This document shows positions 1 to 7,718 of a stretch of DNA of 64,000 bases, piece by piece; the stretch's first letter is position 1, and the number at the start of each line of letters is the position of its first letter. Where the stretch lies: assembly GCF_000314795.2 (NCBI RefSeq), contig NZ_KB373314.1, positions 407,095 through 471,094 of the forward strand, written 5' to 3'. Position numbers and translations under genes: made by a program. The notes beneath the pieces were generated by a model. It saw only the letters and a list, made by a program, of their open reading frames with translations. It was not told the origin of the DNA and did no database searches. This stretch comes from Streptococcus sp. F0442. Its GTDB lineage: Bacteria > Bacillota > Bacilli > Lactobacillales > Streptococcaceae.

Positions 1-219
1 TTCTTGTGGAGCTGCTACAAATTCTGGAGCCTCTGGAGCTGCAACTGGTTCTTCCACAGGTGCAGTTGGTGCTGCGACAAACTCTGGGGCTTGTGATGCT
101 TCTGGAACCACTACTTCTTCTTGAAACTCTCCAGCAGCAAGTGCTTGAGCAATTTCTTCTGCACTAGCAGAACGACCATTTACGGCTTCAAAATAATCCA
201 GCCAATCTTGTTTTGACAT
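1..219 (-). CDS. N-terminal part of an Ala/Pro/Glu-rich protein, cut by the window edge
   Basis: Seventy-three codons are visible from an ATG at 219 and the frame stays open to base 1, so the C-terminus lies outside the window. A GGAG ribosome site lies just upstream of the start. The first 35 or so residues (MSKQDWLDYFEAVNGR followed by an acidic, Ala-rich stretch) look like a short folded module. After that comes a low-complexity linker repeating Pro-Glu-Ala and APEFVAAP-type units. Such linkers usually connect an N-terminal module to a membrane or catalytic part. I do not recognise the family and cannot give a function. Confidence 0.75.
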   Translation of the reverse strand, partial: MSKQDWLDYFEAVNGRSASAEEIAQALAAGEFQEEVVVPEASQAPEFVAAPTAPVEEPVAAPEAPEFVAAPQE

Positions 220-253
220 ATTTAATCTCCTTAACTATTGTTCATACTAGGGT

Positions 254-282
254 ATTATACAAAATTTCTGAACCATTTTCAA
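254..282 (-). promoter_or_regulatory. Promoter of the partial gene at 1-219
   Basis: On the minus strand TTGAAA (277-282) is followed by a 17-bp spacer and TATAAT (254-259), a near-consensus vegetative promoter 35 bases upstream of the ATG at 219. Confidence 0.7.
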
Positions 283-354
283 TGAAAGACTGGAAAATCC
301 CTGTAATATCTTTTGAAAAACATACAAATTCTATACATTTCTAGAAATAAGTAA

Positions 355-379
355 AGAAAAACGCCTCTTTTCAGAGGTC
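355..379 (-). terminator. Minus-strand terminator downstream of the rhodanese operon
   Basis: A hairpin with a CCTCT/AGAGG stem (364-377) is followed on the minus strand by CGTTTTTC. It lies about 290 bases after the rhodanese stop. The hairpin sequence recurs at 644-659. Confidence 0.5.
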
Positions 380-480
380 GTAGAATGTAGACAAACTATT
401 TTAAAGTAAAATAAGTTAAGCTATTCTTCAAAGAAATAAAAATGAGTTCCAATTTTAAAATCGATTCAAAAAAATACCAA

Positions 481-614
481 AACTTTCCGCTGTGAGTAAA
501 GTGCCTGAAACAATAACGTTTCAGGCACTCGGAATTATTGAGACCTTAGGCTCAATAATTAGTCTTGGAACTTCGAAGAAGTTCGCAGACGTCCGTACTC
601 ACCTAAGGAAAGTT
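481..614. repeat. 134-bp structured repeat element, copy 1
   Basis: This element recurs, reverse-complemented and with the same 134-bp length, at 21876-22009. Its termini AACTTTCC and GGAAAGTT pair with each other. Just inside, GTGAG pairs with CTCAC. The interior holds three hairpins: AGTGCCTGAA/TTCAGGCACT, a stem ATTATTGAG/CTCAATAAT around a CCTAAGG-type loop, and GAACTTC/GAAGTTC. The loop sequence CCTAAGG is the exact complement of CCTTAGG near one terminus, which allows a pseudoknot. Several stem differences between the copies are compensated. A terminator follows 26 bases after the plus-strand end. It may be a structured RNA or a small mobile repeat. I cannot match it to BOX or RUP. Confidence 0.8.
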
Positions 615-640
615 TTTAATTTGATTTTATCTTCAATCTG

Positions 641-666
641 AGACCTCTTTTCAGAGGTCTTTTTTT
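641..666 (+). terminator. Plus-strand terminator next to repeat copy 1
   Basis: AGACCTC and GAGGTCT form a 7-bp stem with a TTTTCA loop, followed by seven T on the plus strand. No plus-strand gene lies upstream, so it may end a transcript that contains the element at 481-614. Confidence 0.65.
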
Positions 667-949
667 AGGATTCAAATGCATCCATGCCACCTTGGACGTT
701 GGTCACATCATAGCCTTGCTCTTCCAAAAATTGGCAAGCGCGTGCTGAGCGTCGACCAGACTTGCAGATGACATAATAGGACTGATCCTTCTCTAATTCC
801 TGGTAGCGATCTGCTAACTCCGATAGGGGAAGAAGACGAACTCCATCTAAATGAAGCACATCATACTCTTCCTGCTCGCGTACATCAAGAACGTGTAAGT
901 CTCCTTTTTGATAAGCTTGGTAAAAGCTTGAAAATAGAATTTCTTTCAT
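665..949 (-). CDS. Rhodanese-like domain protein
   Basis: The 94-residue product is a single rhodanese domain. It has the LDVREQEEYDVLHLDG segment near residues 21-36 and an active-site loop ICKSGRRSA with the catalytic cysteine at residue 62, followed by the QGGMDAF end typical of the fold. Stand-alone rhodanese domains carry sulfur as a persulfide on this cysteine and hand it to acceptor proteins. The substrate is unknown. It has no signal peptide and should be cytoplasmic. It is the last gene of an apparent three-gene operon with the editing protein and the glycosylase upstream. Confidence 0.85.
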   Translation of the reverse strand: MKEILFSSFYQAYQKGDLHVLDVREQEEYDVLHLDGVRLLPLSELADRYQELEKDQSYYVICKSGRRSARACQFLEEQGYDVTNVQGGMDAFES

Positions 950-969
950 GATTTCTCCTATATGGTCTG

Positions 970-1461
970 TTATGGAAGGGTTAGAATTTCATAGTTAAAG
1001 CTAATTGACTCTAAAAATCGGAACAAGTCTTGGGTCTTAATAAAGATGGTTTTTTCATTGGTATTGGGATGGAAGGTCATGATCTCCTCTGACACAATGT
1101 CTTTATCGAAATAGACTCGAATATCTTTTTCTTCATTGTTTAATAAACCAAATGGAGAAACCGTTCCTGGCGGTAATTGCATTTTTTCTGCTAGGGATTC
1201 GGCTGAAGCCATACGGATCCGGTTGGCTTCCACTTGCTCTTTGAAATCATCCATATCCAATGGTTTCTTGTCGTCCATGATAAGCAGATAGAATTGGGTT
1301 TTCTTCTTGTTGGTCAAAAACATGGACTTGGTCCGCACACCTTCTAAGCCTTCAATGTAAGAATCGGCCTGCTTAGTCGTGAATGCAGGTGGGTGTTCCA
1401 CTACATCAAATTTGATCCCAAGTTCTTCTAATTTGTCCTTAACTTGTTGGTATGCCTCCAT
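970..1461 (-). CDS. Prolyl-tRNA editing (YbaK/ProX-type) deacylase
   Basis: The 163 residues match the stand-alone editing-domain family (YbaK/PrdX/ProXp). The N-terminus contains FDVVEHPPAFTT, the middle AES-LAEKMQLPPGTVSPFGLLN, and the end TIFIKTQDLFRFL. Family members remove wrongly attached amino acids, such as alanine or cysteine, from tRNA(Pro) in the cytoplasm. The length is normal for the family. It begins 12 bases after the glycosylase stop and is probably co-transcribed with it. Which mischarged amino acid it clears cannot be told from the sequence. Confidence 0.82.
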   Translation of the reverse strand: MEAYQQVKDKLEELGIKFDVVEHPPAFTTKQADSYIEGLEGVRTKSMFLTNKKKTQFYLLIMDDKKPLDMDDFKEQVEANRIRMASAESLAEKMQLPPGTVSPFGLLNNEEKDIRVYFDKDIVSEEIMTFHPNTNEKTIFIKTQDLFRFLESISFNYEILTLP

Positions 1462-1473
1462 CTCCGATCTCCT

Positions 1474-2058
1474 TTATTTTTGAATGATCTGTTGAACCAA
1501 CGTTTGCAATTCTGGCACCACCTCTGCCTCAAACCAAGGATTCTTAGCCATCCAAATTTGATTGCGAGGGGAAGGATGAACTAGTGGAAAATAGGTTGGC
1601 AAATAGTTCTTAAAATGCTGTACCCGTTCGGTTACCTTGCCACTAACTTTCTCATGAAGGTAGTAGGCTTGGGCATATTGTCCAATCAAGAGGGTCAACT
1701 CAATATCCGGACACTCCTTGAGGAGTTGAGGGTGCCACTTTTCCGCAAAGCCTTTGCGAGGGGGAAGGTCACCAGATTTTCCATGCCCTGGGAAATAAAA
1801 GTCCATGGGAATAACTGCAAACAAACCAGAATTGTAAAAGGTGTTTTCATCAACTCCTAACCATTCGCGCAGGCGGTCACCACTCTTATCCTTCCAGTAA
1901 ATCCCAGCTTCCTCCGTCTTCATTCCTGGAGCTTGTCCAATAATATTGATGCGAGCAGTTTTTGGAGCTGCAAAGAGTGGCTCAATCCCTCTATCCGTAT
2001 AAGCTTTATTTTGAGGGTCTGCCATAATAGCTTCTTTAATGGTTTCAATCCTTGACAT
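1474..2058 (-). CDS. Uracil-DNA glycosylase family protein
   Basis: The 194-residue product shows two hallmark motifs of the uracil-DNA glycosylase superfamily: IIGQAPGMK near residues 39-47, which holds the water-activating and uracil-binding loop, and LVHPSPRNQ near residue 160, the DNA-intercalating loop. No four-cysteine Fe-S cluster of family 4 is seen, so it belongs to the uncharacterised streptococcal branch. Role: removal of uracil or damaged bases from DNA. It is the first gene of the operon that continues with the editing protein and rhodanese. A pepV terminator lies just upstream. Confidence 0.85.
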   Translation of the reverse strand: MSRIETIKEAIMADPQNKAYTDRGIEPLFAAPKTARINIIGQAPGMKTEEAGIYWKDKSGDRLREWLGVDENTFYNSGLFAVIPMDFYFPGHGKSGDLPPRKGFAEKWHPQLLKECPDIELTLLIGQYAQAYYLHEKVSGKVTERVQHFKNYLPTYFPLVHPSPRNQIWMAKNPWFEAEVVPELQTLVQQIIQK

Positions 2059-2075
2059 ACGAACTCCTTCTATGG

Positions 2076-2103
2076 AAAAACTCAGCCAGAAAACCTGGCC
2101 GAG
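2076..2103 (-). terminator. pepV terminator
   Basis: On the minus strand CTCGGCCAG, a short loop and CTGGCTGAG are followed by TTTTT, immediately after the pepV stop codon at 2111. Confidence 0.85.
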
Positions 2104-2110
2104 CAGTGGA

Positions 2111-3517
2111 TTATTTGATTAATTCGTAGATGGCTTCTGCGTAAATAGCTGCTGCACGATAGAGATCTTCAACATCTGCGAATTCATTAGCTTGGTGCAT
2201 CGTATTGACATAATCTGGGAACATAGCTCCAAAGGCAACACCACGTTTCAAGAGGCGACCAAAGGTACCACCACCGATCACTTGTTCGTGTCCTTTGAGA
2301 CCAGTTTGTTTTTCATAAACACGCAAGAGAGTGGATACCAATTCATCATCCATCGGAACATAGTGAGGTGTGTGACCATGGGCTGACAAGCTCACTGTAG
2401 CCACTCCTTCGATCTTTTCAAGGATGGCTTTGATGGTTTCAGGATCTGTTCCTTGAGGGTAACGGATATTGAGGGCAATGGTATTGTCTGCTTGGCTTTC
2501 ATCAAAATGGAAGACCCCTGCATTCATGCTCAATGGTCCCATTTTGGCATCTGTATGGGCAATATCTAATTTTTCACCAGCAAAATCTTCGTGAAGAAGC
2601 GAAGCTGTCACATGAAGGTAAGCCTTAGCAGCGCCACCAAAATCAAATTGGTTCAATAAGAGAGCCAAATAGGTTGCACCATTGATCCCATCTTCAGGAG
2701 TTGATCCGTGAGCCGATTTCCCAATAATCGTAACGGTATAGGTTTCTTCATCCACGGTTGAGATTTCATACTGAAGCTGGTGTTCCTTGGCAAAGGCATC
2801 TAAGAGGCCAGCAAGATCTGGAAGTTGTCCAGAAACGACTGCCGTCGCAGACTCTGGCACCATGTTTTCACGAAGACCACCTGTAAAGCTATGAAGTTTA
2901 GCCTTCCCAGTGTTGTCATTTCCAAAATGAAGGTACTCCGTAATGTTTCCTTTTTCCCCATTGATGATTGGGAATTCCGCATCTGGAGAGAAGCCAAAAT
3001 CTGGCTCTGGAAGACCGACATGCTTGAAATAGTAGTCCATGTCAGCCCAACCTGATTCTTCATCCGTTCCGACTACAAAACGCACGCGCTTAGAAACTGG
3101 AAGTCCTAAGTCTTTAATGATCTTCAAACCATAGTAGCAAGCCATTGTAGGCCCTTTATCATCAGATGAGCCACGCGCATAGAGCTTGCCATCGATAATT
3201 TCAGGTTTGTAAGGGTCTGTCTTCCAACCACTACCTGCAGGCACGACGTCCATATGGGCAAAGATCCCAAGCTCTTCTTCTCCTTCACCAAAGGTAAAGT
3301 GACCAGCATAATTGTCAACGTTCTTAGTTTCATAGCCATCACGCTTGGCAATTTCTAAGAATTTTTCAAGAGCTTTTACAGGACCAGGTCCAAATGGATG
3401 CTCTGCATCTGCCTTGTTGTCATCACGTTCAGAATTGATTTCCAAGAGGCTGTATAGGTCAGCCATCATCTCATCGCGACGTTTTTCTACTTCTGCTTTA
3501 AAATCAACTGTTGTCAT
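2111..3517 (-). CDS. pepV: Dipeptidase PepV (M20 zinc metallopeptidase)
   Basis: The 468-residue protein is full length for PepV, a cytoplasmic dipeptidase that finishes peptide breakdown. M20 zinc-ligand motifs are present in order: [10 protein letters not shown] near residue 87, RGSSDDKGP near 118, GTDEESGW near 153, and a C-terminal GGGTFGR. The central lid domain contains [15 protein letters not shown]. The start is an ATG with a GAGGAA-type site upstream. The gene has its own terminator and follows the nitroreductase gene closely, an order usual near uvrC in streptococci. Confidence 0.93.
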   Translation of the reverse strand: MTTVDFKAEVEKRRDEMMADLYSLLEINSERDDNKADAEHPFGPGPVKALEKFLEIAKRDGYETKNVDNYAGHFTFGEGEEELGIFAHMDVVPAGSGWKTDPYKPEIIDGKLYARGSSDDKGPTMACYYGLKIIKDLGLPVSKRVRFVVGTDEESGWADMDYYFKHVGLPEPDFGFSPDAEFPIINGEKGNITEYLHFGNDNTGKAKLHSFTGGLRENMVPESATAVVSGQLPDLAGLLDAFAKEHQLQYEISTVDEETYTVTIIGKSAHGSTPEDGINGATYLALLLNQFDFGGAAKAYLHVTASLLHEDFAGEKLDIAHTDAKMGPLSMNAGVFHFDESQADNTIALNIRYPQGTDPETIKAILEKIEGVATVSLSAHGHTPHYVPMDDELVSTLLRVYEKQTGLKGHEQVIGGGTFGRLLKRGVAFGAMFPDYVNTMHQANEFADVEDLYRAAAIYAEAIYELIK

Positions 3518-3551
3518 GCATTCCTCCTCTATCTTCTATTTGCTGAATAGC

Positions 3552-4163
3552 TTAGCGTTTTTCAATGATTTCGTCAACTGGTAAGCGGTAGCTAGGTTCT
3601 ACCTTCTCAGCAGCATAGCCGACCGTAATCAAGACTTCCGGACGGAAACGCTCTTCAATGTCCAATACTTCATTGATTTTTGATTTATCAAATCCCAAGA
3701 TAATATTGGTTCCAATACCTTGGTCCGTCAAAGCAAGTACCAAGTTCATAGCCACAAGACCGGCATTCAAAGCCAAGTAATCACTTGTTTGTTGGGCATC
3801 ATAGCGAGCAAATTCAGCAGGAAGATTTTGCATAAAGTATTGCAACTGCTCATCTGTGAAGTTCTTAACCCCACCGACACGCGCAATCTTGCGAGCCCGT
3901 TTTTGCAAATCGGTATCTGTAAAGAGGGCGATGGTCACAGGGGCTTCCATGACTTGATCGTAGTTTGCACCATAGGCTAATTTTGCCAATTCAGCATTTT
4001 TTTGACGAACGACCACAAATTTCCAAGGTTGGCTATTGTGAGCACTTGGAGCTAAGGTCGCAATTTCGATAGCTGTCCGTACATCCTTTGGATCGACCGG
4101 CTGGCCAGTAAAATGCTTGATTGCATGACGTTTTTTGTTGAGTTCTAGGAATTTCATAGTCAA
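3552..4163 (-). CDS. Nitroreductase family flavoprotein
   Basis: The 203-residue product is an FMN-dependent NAD(P)H oxidoreductase of the nitroreductase fold. It carries the family signature LAPSAHNSQPWKFVVV near residues 38-53 and RxHAIKHFTG at the N-terminus for FMN phosphate binding. The C-terminal half has GIGTNIILGFDK and the segment EVLITVGYAAEK. The physiological substrate is unknown. It is separated from pepV by 34 bases and the two are probably co-transcribed. An alternative start two codons downstream would give MKFLELNKKR, the more usual N-terminus of this family. Confidence 0.85.
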   Translation of the reverse strand: MTMKFLELNKKRHAIKHFTGQPVDPKDVRTAIEIATLAPSAHNSQPWKFVVVRQKNAELAKLAYGANYDQVMEAPVTIALFTDTDLQKRARKIARVGGVKNFTDEQLQYFMQNLPAEFARYDAQQTSDYLALNAGLVAMNLVLALTDQGIGTNIILGFDKSKINEVLDIEERFRPEVLITVGYAAEKVEPSYRLPVDEIIEKR

Positions 4164-4306
4164 CTTCCTTTTCTAATTCTATTACCTCTATTTTAACACA
4201 AAATGAAAGAGCTTGCAGGGTTTTACAGCCCAAGATTGTGAAAAAAGAAGCGGACATTTTGAAGATCCACCTCTTTTTGGATAGGTTGAATACACAAGAG
4301 ATCCAC

Positions 4307-5149
4307 CTAGGATTCATTGGAAAGGTCAAAATAGGCAGCTACTACCTTGGCATAGTTGTATTTCTCATTTAAGCTAGCTAGCAACTCACTATTATGGCCT
4401 GGATAATTATCCTCTCGTCTCAATTCTTCGTAGAGTTCAATATAGGGAAGGTCCTTGTCCTTGGCATCTTGAAGCTCTGCTTCATAGTCATAGGCCACCT
4501 TGCGAAATTGCAGGTTGGTCACCCCATCTTCTTCAACATCAATCAGTGCATACTGGGCTCTGTGGTTTTGAATTGGTTCCCAGTCAAAATAAGGCATGCC
4601 AATAGTCCCTGGATTGAGAATCTGCTGGCCCTGACTACCATAACGAAGCAACTGCTTGTGGACATGCCCGTAGATGGCCATATCTGTCTGATCATCCAGC
4701 AATTGATCAAAGTTCTCCGTCGCATTAGCTGGACGCAAGTCCCCACCATAATTCTTTTCTGGCAAGTTGTGGCTTAGTGAAAAGCGAATGCCATTGACCT
4801 CCTTCTTCCCCACTAGTGGAAGCGAGCGAAGCCAATCGATCCGCTTAGGATCTAGTCCTTCCATGAGGTACTGAGTGAGACGAAGAAGCTGGATCTCCTG
4901 CGGATCCTCAAGTCCGTACTCGCCATCCAAGGTCTCTAGAACACAATCGTCCCAATTTCCTCGAACAGCCGCTGTAATCGGAATCGCATCCAGCAAGTCA
5001 AAAAGGTCCTCTCGTCCAGGTCCCGGTAGCAAAATGTCCCCTAAAAGCCAGTATTCCGTCGCGCCTAGAGCACGCGCATCCGCAATCACTGCCTCCAGGG
5101 CTGTCGTATCTCCGTGAATATCAGATAAAATGGCGATTCGATGGTTCAT
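4307..5149 (-). CDS. Calcineurin-like metallophosphoesterase
   Basis: From the ATG at 5149, which has an AAAGGAG site, the product has about 280 residues and starts MNHRIAILSDIHGDTTALE. That is the metal-binding DxH motif. GDILLPGP, RGNWDD and GHVHKQ follow in the order of the YfcE/MJ0936-like phosphoesterases, supplying the remaining metal ligands. The substrate is unknown. The frame is open 26 codons further upstream, but that stretch is hydrophobic, lacks a ribosome site and overlaps the promoter, so I reject it. Its promoter region is the first copy of the repeat described at 5156-5243. Confidence 0.85.
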   Translation of the reverse strand: MNHRIAILSDIHGDTTALEAVIADARALGATEYWLLGDILLPGPGREDLFDLLDAIPITAAVRGNWDDCVLETLDGEYGLEDPQEIQLLRLTQYLMEGLDPKRIDWLRSLPLVGKKEVNGIRFSLSHNLPEKNYGGDLRPANATENFDQLLDDQTDMAIYGHVHKQLLRYGSQGQQILNPGTIGMPYFDWEPIQNHRAQYALIDVEEDGVTNLQFRKVAYDYEAELQDAKDKDLPYIELYEELRREDNYPGHNSELLASLNEKYNYAKVVAAYFDLSNES

Positions 5150-5155
5150 AACTAC

Positions 5156-5243
5156 TCCTTTATGGATTGAAAAATCTGTGTATATTAAGTATAACAAAAA
5201 CGAGTACAAAAAGTGAAAACCATCCATTTGAATTAGATGGTTT
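5156..5243 (-). repeat. Terminator-promoter joint, copy A
   Basis: Read on the minus strand this is a hairpin (AACCATC / GATGGTT with trailing T-rich sequence), then an extended -10 promoter TGTTATACT (TATACT at 5188-5193), then a ribosome site. It ends the gene at 5305 and starts the phosphoesterase gene. A near-identical 87-bp copy lies at 8391-8477, and the promoter half also recurs at 7719-7761. Copies A and C bracket the whole left immunity block as direct repeats. Confidence 0.8.
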
Positions 5244-5304
5244 ATCTTATTAGAGCTTATTATACGTTTTAGAGATGATAAATTTGTTTCGAATTATGAG
5301 TTAA

Positions 5305-5640
5305 CTATTCCTCATCAGAAAACATCAGTTCATCTATCTTTTCTCTGTCCTCAGCAATTCCTTTATATGACTCAATTGTATTACTAAGGAATTCCATATT
5401 TACTTCGTGATTATTTTTATATAAATATATTTGAGCACCTAATGCTTTAAGGGTACCTAGGAGGTCCTTCATTTTTATTAATTCCTCTAAATTCAGATAA
5501 TCACATTCTAATAAAACTTCTCCCTTTTGGATCTTATTTTTAATTTCACCAATTGGTAAACCAATAGAGTTTCTTATCAATTTACAGGCTTCAAAAATAT
5601 TATCTGATATTTTAACTTTTGAATAGACTACTGACATCAT
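5305..5640 (-). CDS. L7/L12-fold-like small protein, paralog 1 of 3
   Basis: The 111 residues share length, layout and an acidic end (IAEDREKIDELMFSDEE) with the next two genes upstream. Residues about 9-75 read like the C-terminal domain of ribosomal protein L7/L12: KLIRNSIGLPIGEIKNKIQKGEV, then a helix and LKALGAQIYLY. In L7/L12 the matching pattern is VIKxVRExTGLGLKEAKxLVE...LxxxGAxVxL. No ribosomal N-terminal half is present. The setting among immunity genes suggests a toxin-neutralising role, but this is inference. The gene starts at tandem ATG codons behind AAAGGGTGA. Confidence 0.75.
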   Translation of the reverse strand: MMSVVYSKVKISDNIFEACKLIRNSIGLPIGEIKNKIQKGEVLLECDYLNLEELIKMKDLLGTLKALGAQIYLYKNNHEVNMEFLSNTIESYKGIAEDREKIDELMFSDEE

Positions 5641-5791
5641 TTCACCCTTTTAAAAATCTTGCATTATATTAATTCGTTTATCTGGTAAACTTGTTATCCA
5701 GTTTCTGCCATGCTATCCACGAAAATGATGATTAAATATAATAGGATATTGTTTATTCTAAAAATAATAAATCTGCTTCATTTTATGAATT
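5641..5791 (-). other. Spacer with possible decayed coding remnant
   Basis: This gap resembles the gap at 6491-6594: both hold GGATxGCA(T/A)GG and ACTGG on the minus strand, then AATTAATAT just before the next gene. One frame reads HGRNWITSLPDKRINIMQDF before a stop. It could be the worn 3' end of a lost gene, but a duplicated non-coding spacer is equally possible. Confidence 0.3.
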
Positions 5792-6124
5792 TCAATCTTC
5801 TTCATAGAACATATAAGAGTCATCTTGCTCAATTTGATTTTTTGTATCTTCCTGTGATTCTATTACATTACTTAAAAACTGCATAGATACAATTTCATTA
5901 TCAAAAAATAATTGAACCTTCCCACCCAATTCAATTATTTCTTCTAGTGTTTTTCTAAAAAACTTTAATCGATCTAAATTCAAATATTCTGTTTCAACTA
6001 CAGATGTATTATTGGCTATTTTTTCTTTAATTATTCCAATTGGTTCATGGCTAAAATCTCGTATAATTTTCACGATTTTTATCTCATTACAATTCGATTT
6101 TACTTTAGCGATAAATTTATGCAC
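5792..6124 (-). CDS. L7/L12-fold-like small protein, paralog 2 of 3
   Basis: This 110-residue product uses a GTG start (MHKFIAKVKS) behind an AAAGGAG site. Its core aligns with its neighbours: IKIVKIIRDFSHEPIGIIKEKIANN, then a LNLDRLKFFRKTLEEIIELGGKVQLFF segment. The alpha-beta order fits an L7/L12 C-terminal-like fold. The acidic tail (DDSYMFYEED) is more diverged than in the other two. It has the most different sequence of the three, as expected if each recognises a different partner. No function is established. Confidence 0.72.
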   Translation of the reverse strand: MHKFIAKVKSNCNEIKIVKIIRDFSHEPIGIIKEKIANNTSVVETEYLNLDRLKFFRKTLEEIIELGGKVQLFFDNEIVSMQFLSNVIESQEDTKNQIEQDDSYMFYEED

Positions 6125-6157
6125 AATTTCTCCTTTTATGAATTAGTTTATGAAATT

Positions 6158-6490
6158 CTAGTCCTCATCAGAAAACATAAGTTCATCTATTTCTTCTGTG
6201 TCTTCTGCGATTCCTTCATAACTGGCAATCATATTATTCAATACTTCTAAAGTTATTTCACCCGTAACATCCTTCACGATCACTTTAGTTCCTAAATTAT
6301 TTAACCTGTTTATGACTTCTCTAATTTTCTTTAATTCATCTAGTTTCAAATCATTGACTGACATAACTGGTTCGTTTTTTTCTATTCTATATTTTATTTC
6401 ACTTAAAGAAAATGGAGTAAACTCTCTTAACATCTTATATGTCATTGTTTGATTTGTAATGTGATTAATGATTAGATCTACTGTACTCAT
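6158..6490 (-). CDS. L7/L12-fold-like small protein, paralog 3 of 3
   Basis: The 110-residue product starts at an ATG behind AAAAGGAA. The core MTYKMLREFTPFSLSEIKYR, the conserved (D/N)LKLDELKKI helix and LNNLGTKVIVK match the paralogs. The C-terminal segment SYEGIAEDTEEIDELMFSDED is almost the same as in paralog 1 (SYKGIAEDREKIDELMFSDEE). Conserved ends with a diverged centre suggest recent duplication plus diversification. Gaps of 33 and 151 bases separate the three genes, which probably form one transcript. Confidence 0.73.
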   Translation of the reverse strand: MSTVDLIINHITNQTMTYKMLREFTPFSLSEIKYRIEKNEPVMSVNDLKLDELKKIREVINRLNNLGTKVIVKDVTGEITLEVLNNMIASYEGIAEDTEEIDELMFSDED

Positions 6491-6594
6491 TACTAGTTCC
6501 TTTTATTGAAAATTATCCACCATATTAATTTTTTTCCCAGTCTCCACCTTGCCATCCCAAAAAATTCTGCATTATAATTAGGTTCTAGAATGAA
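6491..6594 (-). other. Spacer with possible decayed coding remnant
   Basis: The gap between the 139-residue gene and paralog 3 reads FLGWQGGDWEKN or, in another frame, WDGKVETGKKINMVDNFQ before stops. It shows patchy nucleotide likeness to the gap at 5641-5791. I see no promoter or terminator in it. Confidence 0.3.
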
Positions 6595-7014
6595 CTAGAT
6601 ATCCCCTTCGTCATCCTCTTCATCCTCTTCATCCTCTACAACCTCAACATTCAAGTGACCATCATCTAGGTATTCTTCTAGAGTGATCTCACCACTTTGA
6701 AGCAAGAATTTTTTATTGAGGTTTGTTAACATTTTATCGGCATCATCCAGTAAGACTTCCAGTCGTCTAAGTCCCCAAACAATCTCAAGAATCCCATTCG
6801 TATAAGACTTATTTTCTGAAGATTCAATAGAATACATTTGACTTTCTAAAAGCTCAAGACCAGTTTTTAATTGGTCAACACTTGAATCCCAATCTGATTG
6901 AATATCGTCGATAAAATCATCTAAATCTTCCTGATTAAGGAATTCTCCATTAAATTTATTATTTAATGACGAACAAACCTGATACAATTTCTCCAATACT
7001 TCTTTCATATTCAT
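6595..7014 (-). CDS. Acidic helical protein of unknown family in the immunity block
   Basis: The 139-residue product is almost entirely predictable helix: KEVLEKLYQVCSSLNNKF, DLDDFIDDIQSDWDSSVDQLK, a TNGILEIVWGLRRLEVLLDDADKML helix. It ends in a run of Asp/Glu after residue 120. There is no signal peptide or membrane segment, so it is cytoplasmic. I do not recognise the family. Its AT-rich sequence and position between the L7/L12-like and SMI1/KNR4 genes make an immunity role plausible only by association. Confidence 0.65.
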   Translation of the reverse strand: MNMKEVLEKLYQVCSSLNNKFNGEFLNQEDLDDFIDDIQSDWDSSVDQLKTGLELLESQMYSIESSENKSYTNGILEIVWGLRRLEVLLDDADKMLTNLNKKFLLQSGEITLEEYLDDGHLNVEVVEDEEDEEDDEGDI

Positions 7015-7099
7015 TTGTTCCTTCTCAATAAACTCTTCCTTTTCACATCATTAAATCTCATCCGAGTCAGTCACTTTACATAGTATATCAAATCTATAG

Positions 7100-7130
7100 A
7101 AAAAAATGTGATAACACCCTGGTTATCACA
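7100..7130 (-). terminator. Terminator of the first SMI1/KNR4 gene
   Basis: TGTGATAAC and GTTATCACA form a 9-bp stem followed by six T on the minus strand, 16 bases after the stop at 7146. A shorter relative follows the second SMI1/KNR4 gene. Confidence 0.85.
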
Positions 7131-7145
7131 TCTTAAACATTAAGA

Positions 7146-7712
7146 TTACAGTTTAACAATGACTTGCTCACGGCCTGCGAATTCATCAATTTCTTCTTGC
7201 CACAATGCTTTTAATTCATCATCAACTACAATAGGACTTCCAATTTCTTCCATTTCTTTAATACGTTCATCAATTGATGGAATATAAACTACAGGACTTT
7301 TTATTTTCTTTAGAAAGTCAATAAAATCAATATTAAAAGAAAAATATTTTTGTTTTTCATGGTCATAAAAAGCTATTTTATTATAATTTGTAGCATCGAT
7401 ACCAATTAAAATACTATTACCAAAACTATCCTTAGCAATTGGTAAATAATGGTTGTCGATAAAATCTTCTAATAAACCTTTTTCCATTAAGTATTTAAAA
7501 TTACAATAATACTTAGCTGAAGAAAAACCGTAAAACGAATGGATGTCTGAACCTTTTTTTTCAATTTTAAAGGTAGCATCAATTGTATCTCCTCCGTTAT
7601 ACTTTAATAAAAACTCTTTATATTTTTCAGGTAACGAAATAGAATAATGTTTCTCTAATTTTTCTACTTCATTTAATACCCCATCTGTTTTAAATGGAAA
7701 AATCCTTAACAT
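7146..7712 (-). CDS. SMI1/KNR4 (SUKH) family immunity protein, paralog 1
   Basis: The 188 residues show the SUKH signature SLPEKYKEFLLKYNGG (residues 26-41), then SFYGF and LPIAKDSFGNSILIGI, in family order. SUKH proteins neutralise nuclease and other toxins of contact-dependent and type VII systems in the cytoplasm. The last 27 or so residues (VDDELKALWQEEID to AGREQVIVKL) are nearly identical to the next gene while the centre differs. The gene has its own promoter (copy B of the repeated joint) and terminator, so it is a single-gene cassette. No matching toxin is present. Confidence 0.85.
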   Translation of the reverse strand: MLRIFPFKTDGVLNEVEKLEKHYSISLPEKYKEFLLKYNGGDTIDATFKIEKKGSDIHSFYGFSSAKYYCNFKYLMEKGLLEDFIDNHYLPIAKDSFGNSILIGIDATNYNKIAFYDHEKQKYFSFNIDFIDFLKKIKSPVVYIPSIDERIKEMEEIGSPIVVDDELKALWQEEIDEFAGREQVIVKL

Positions 7713-7718
7713 AGCATT

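Noticed and set aside
5150..5227. Longer N-terminus for the metallophosphoesterase
   Set aside because: The extra 26 residues cover the promoter copy and lack a ribosome site. The family starts at MNHRIAILSDIHGD.
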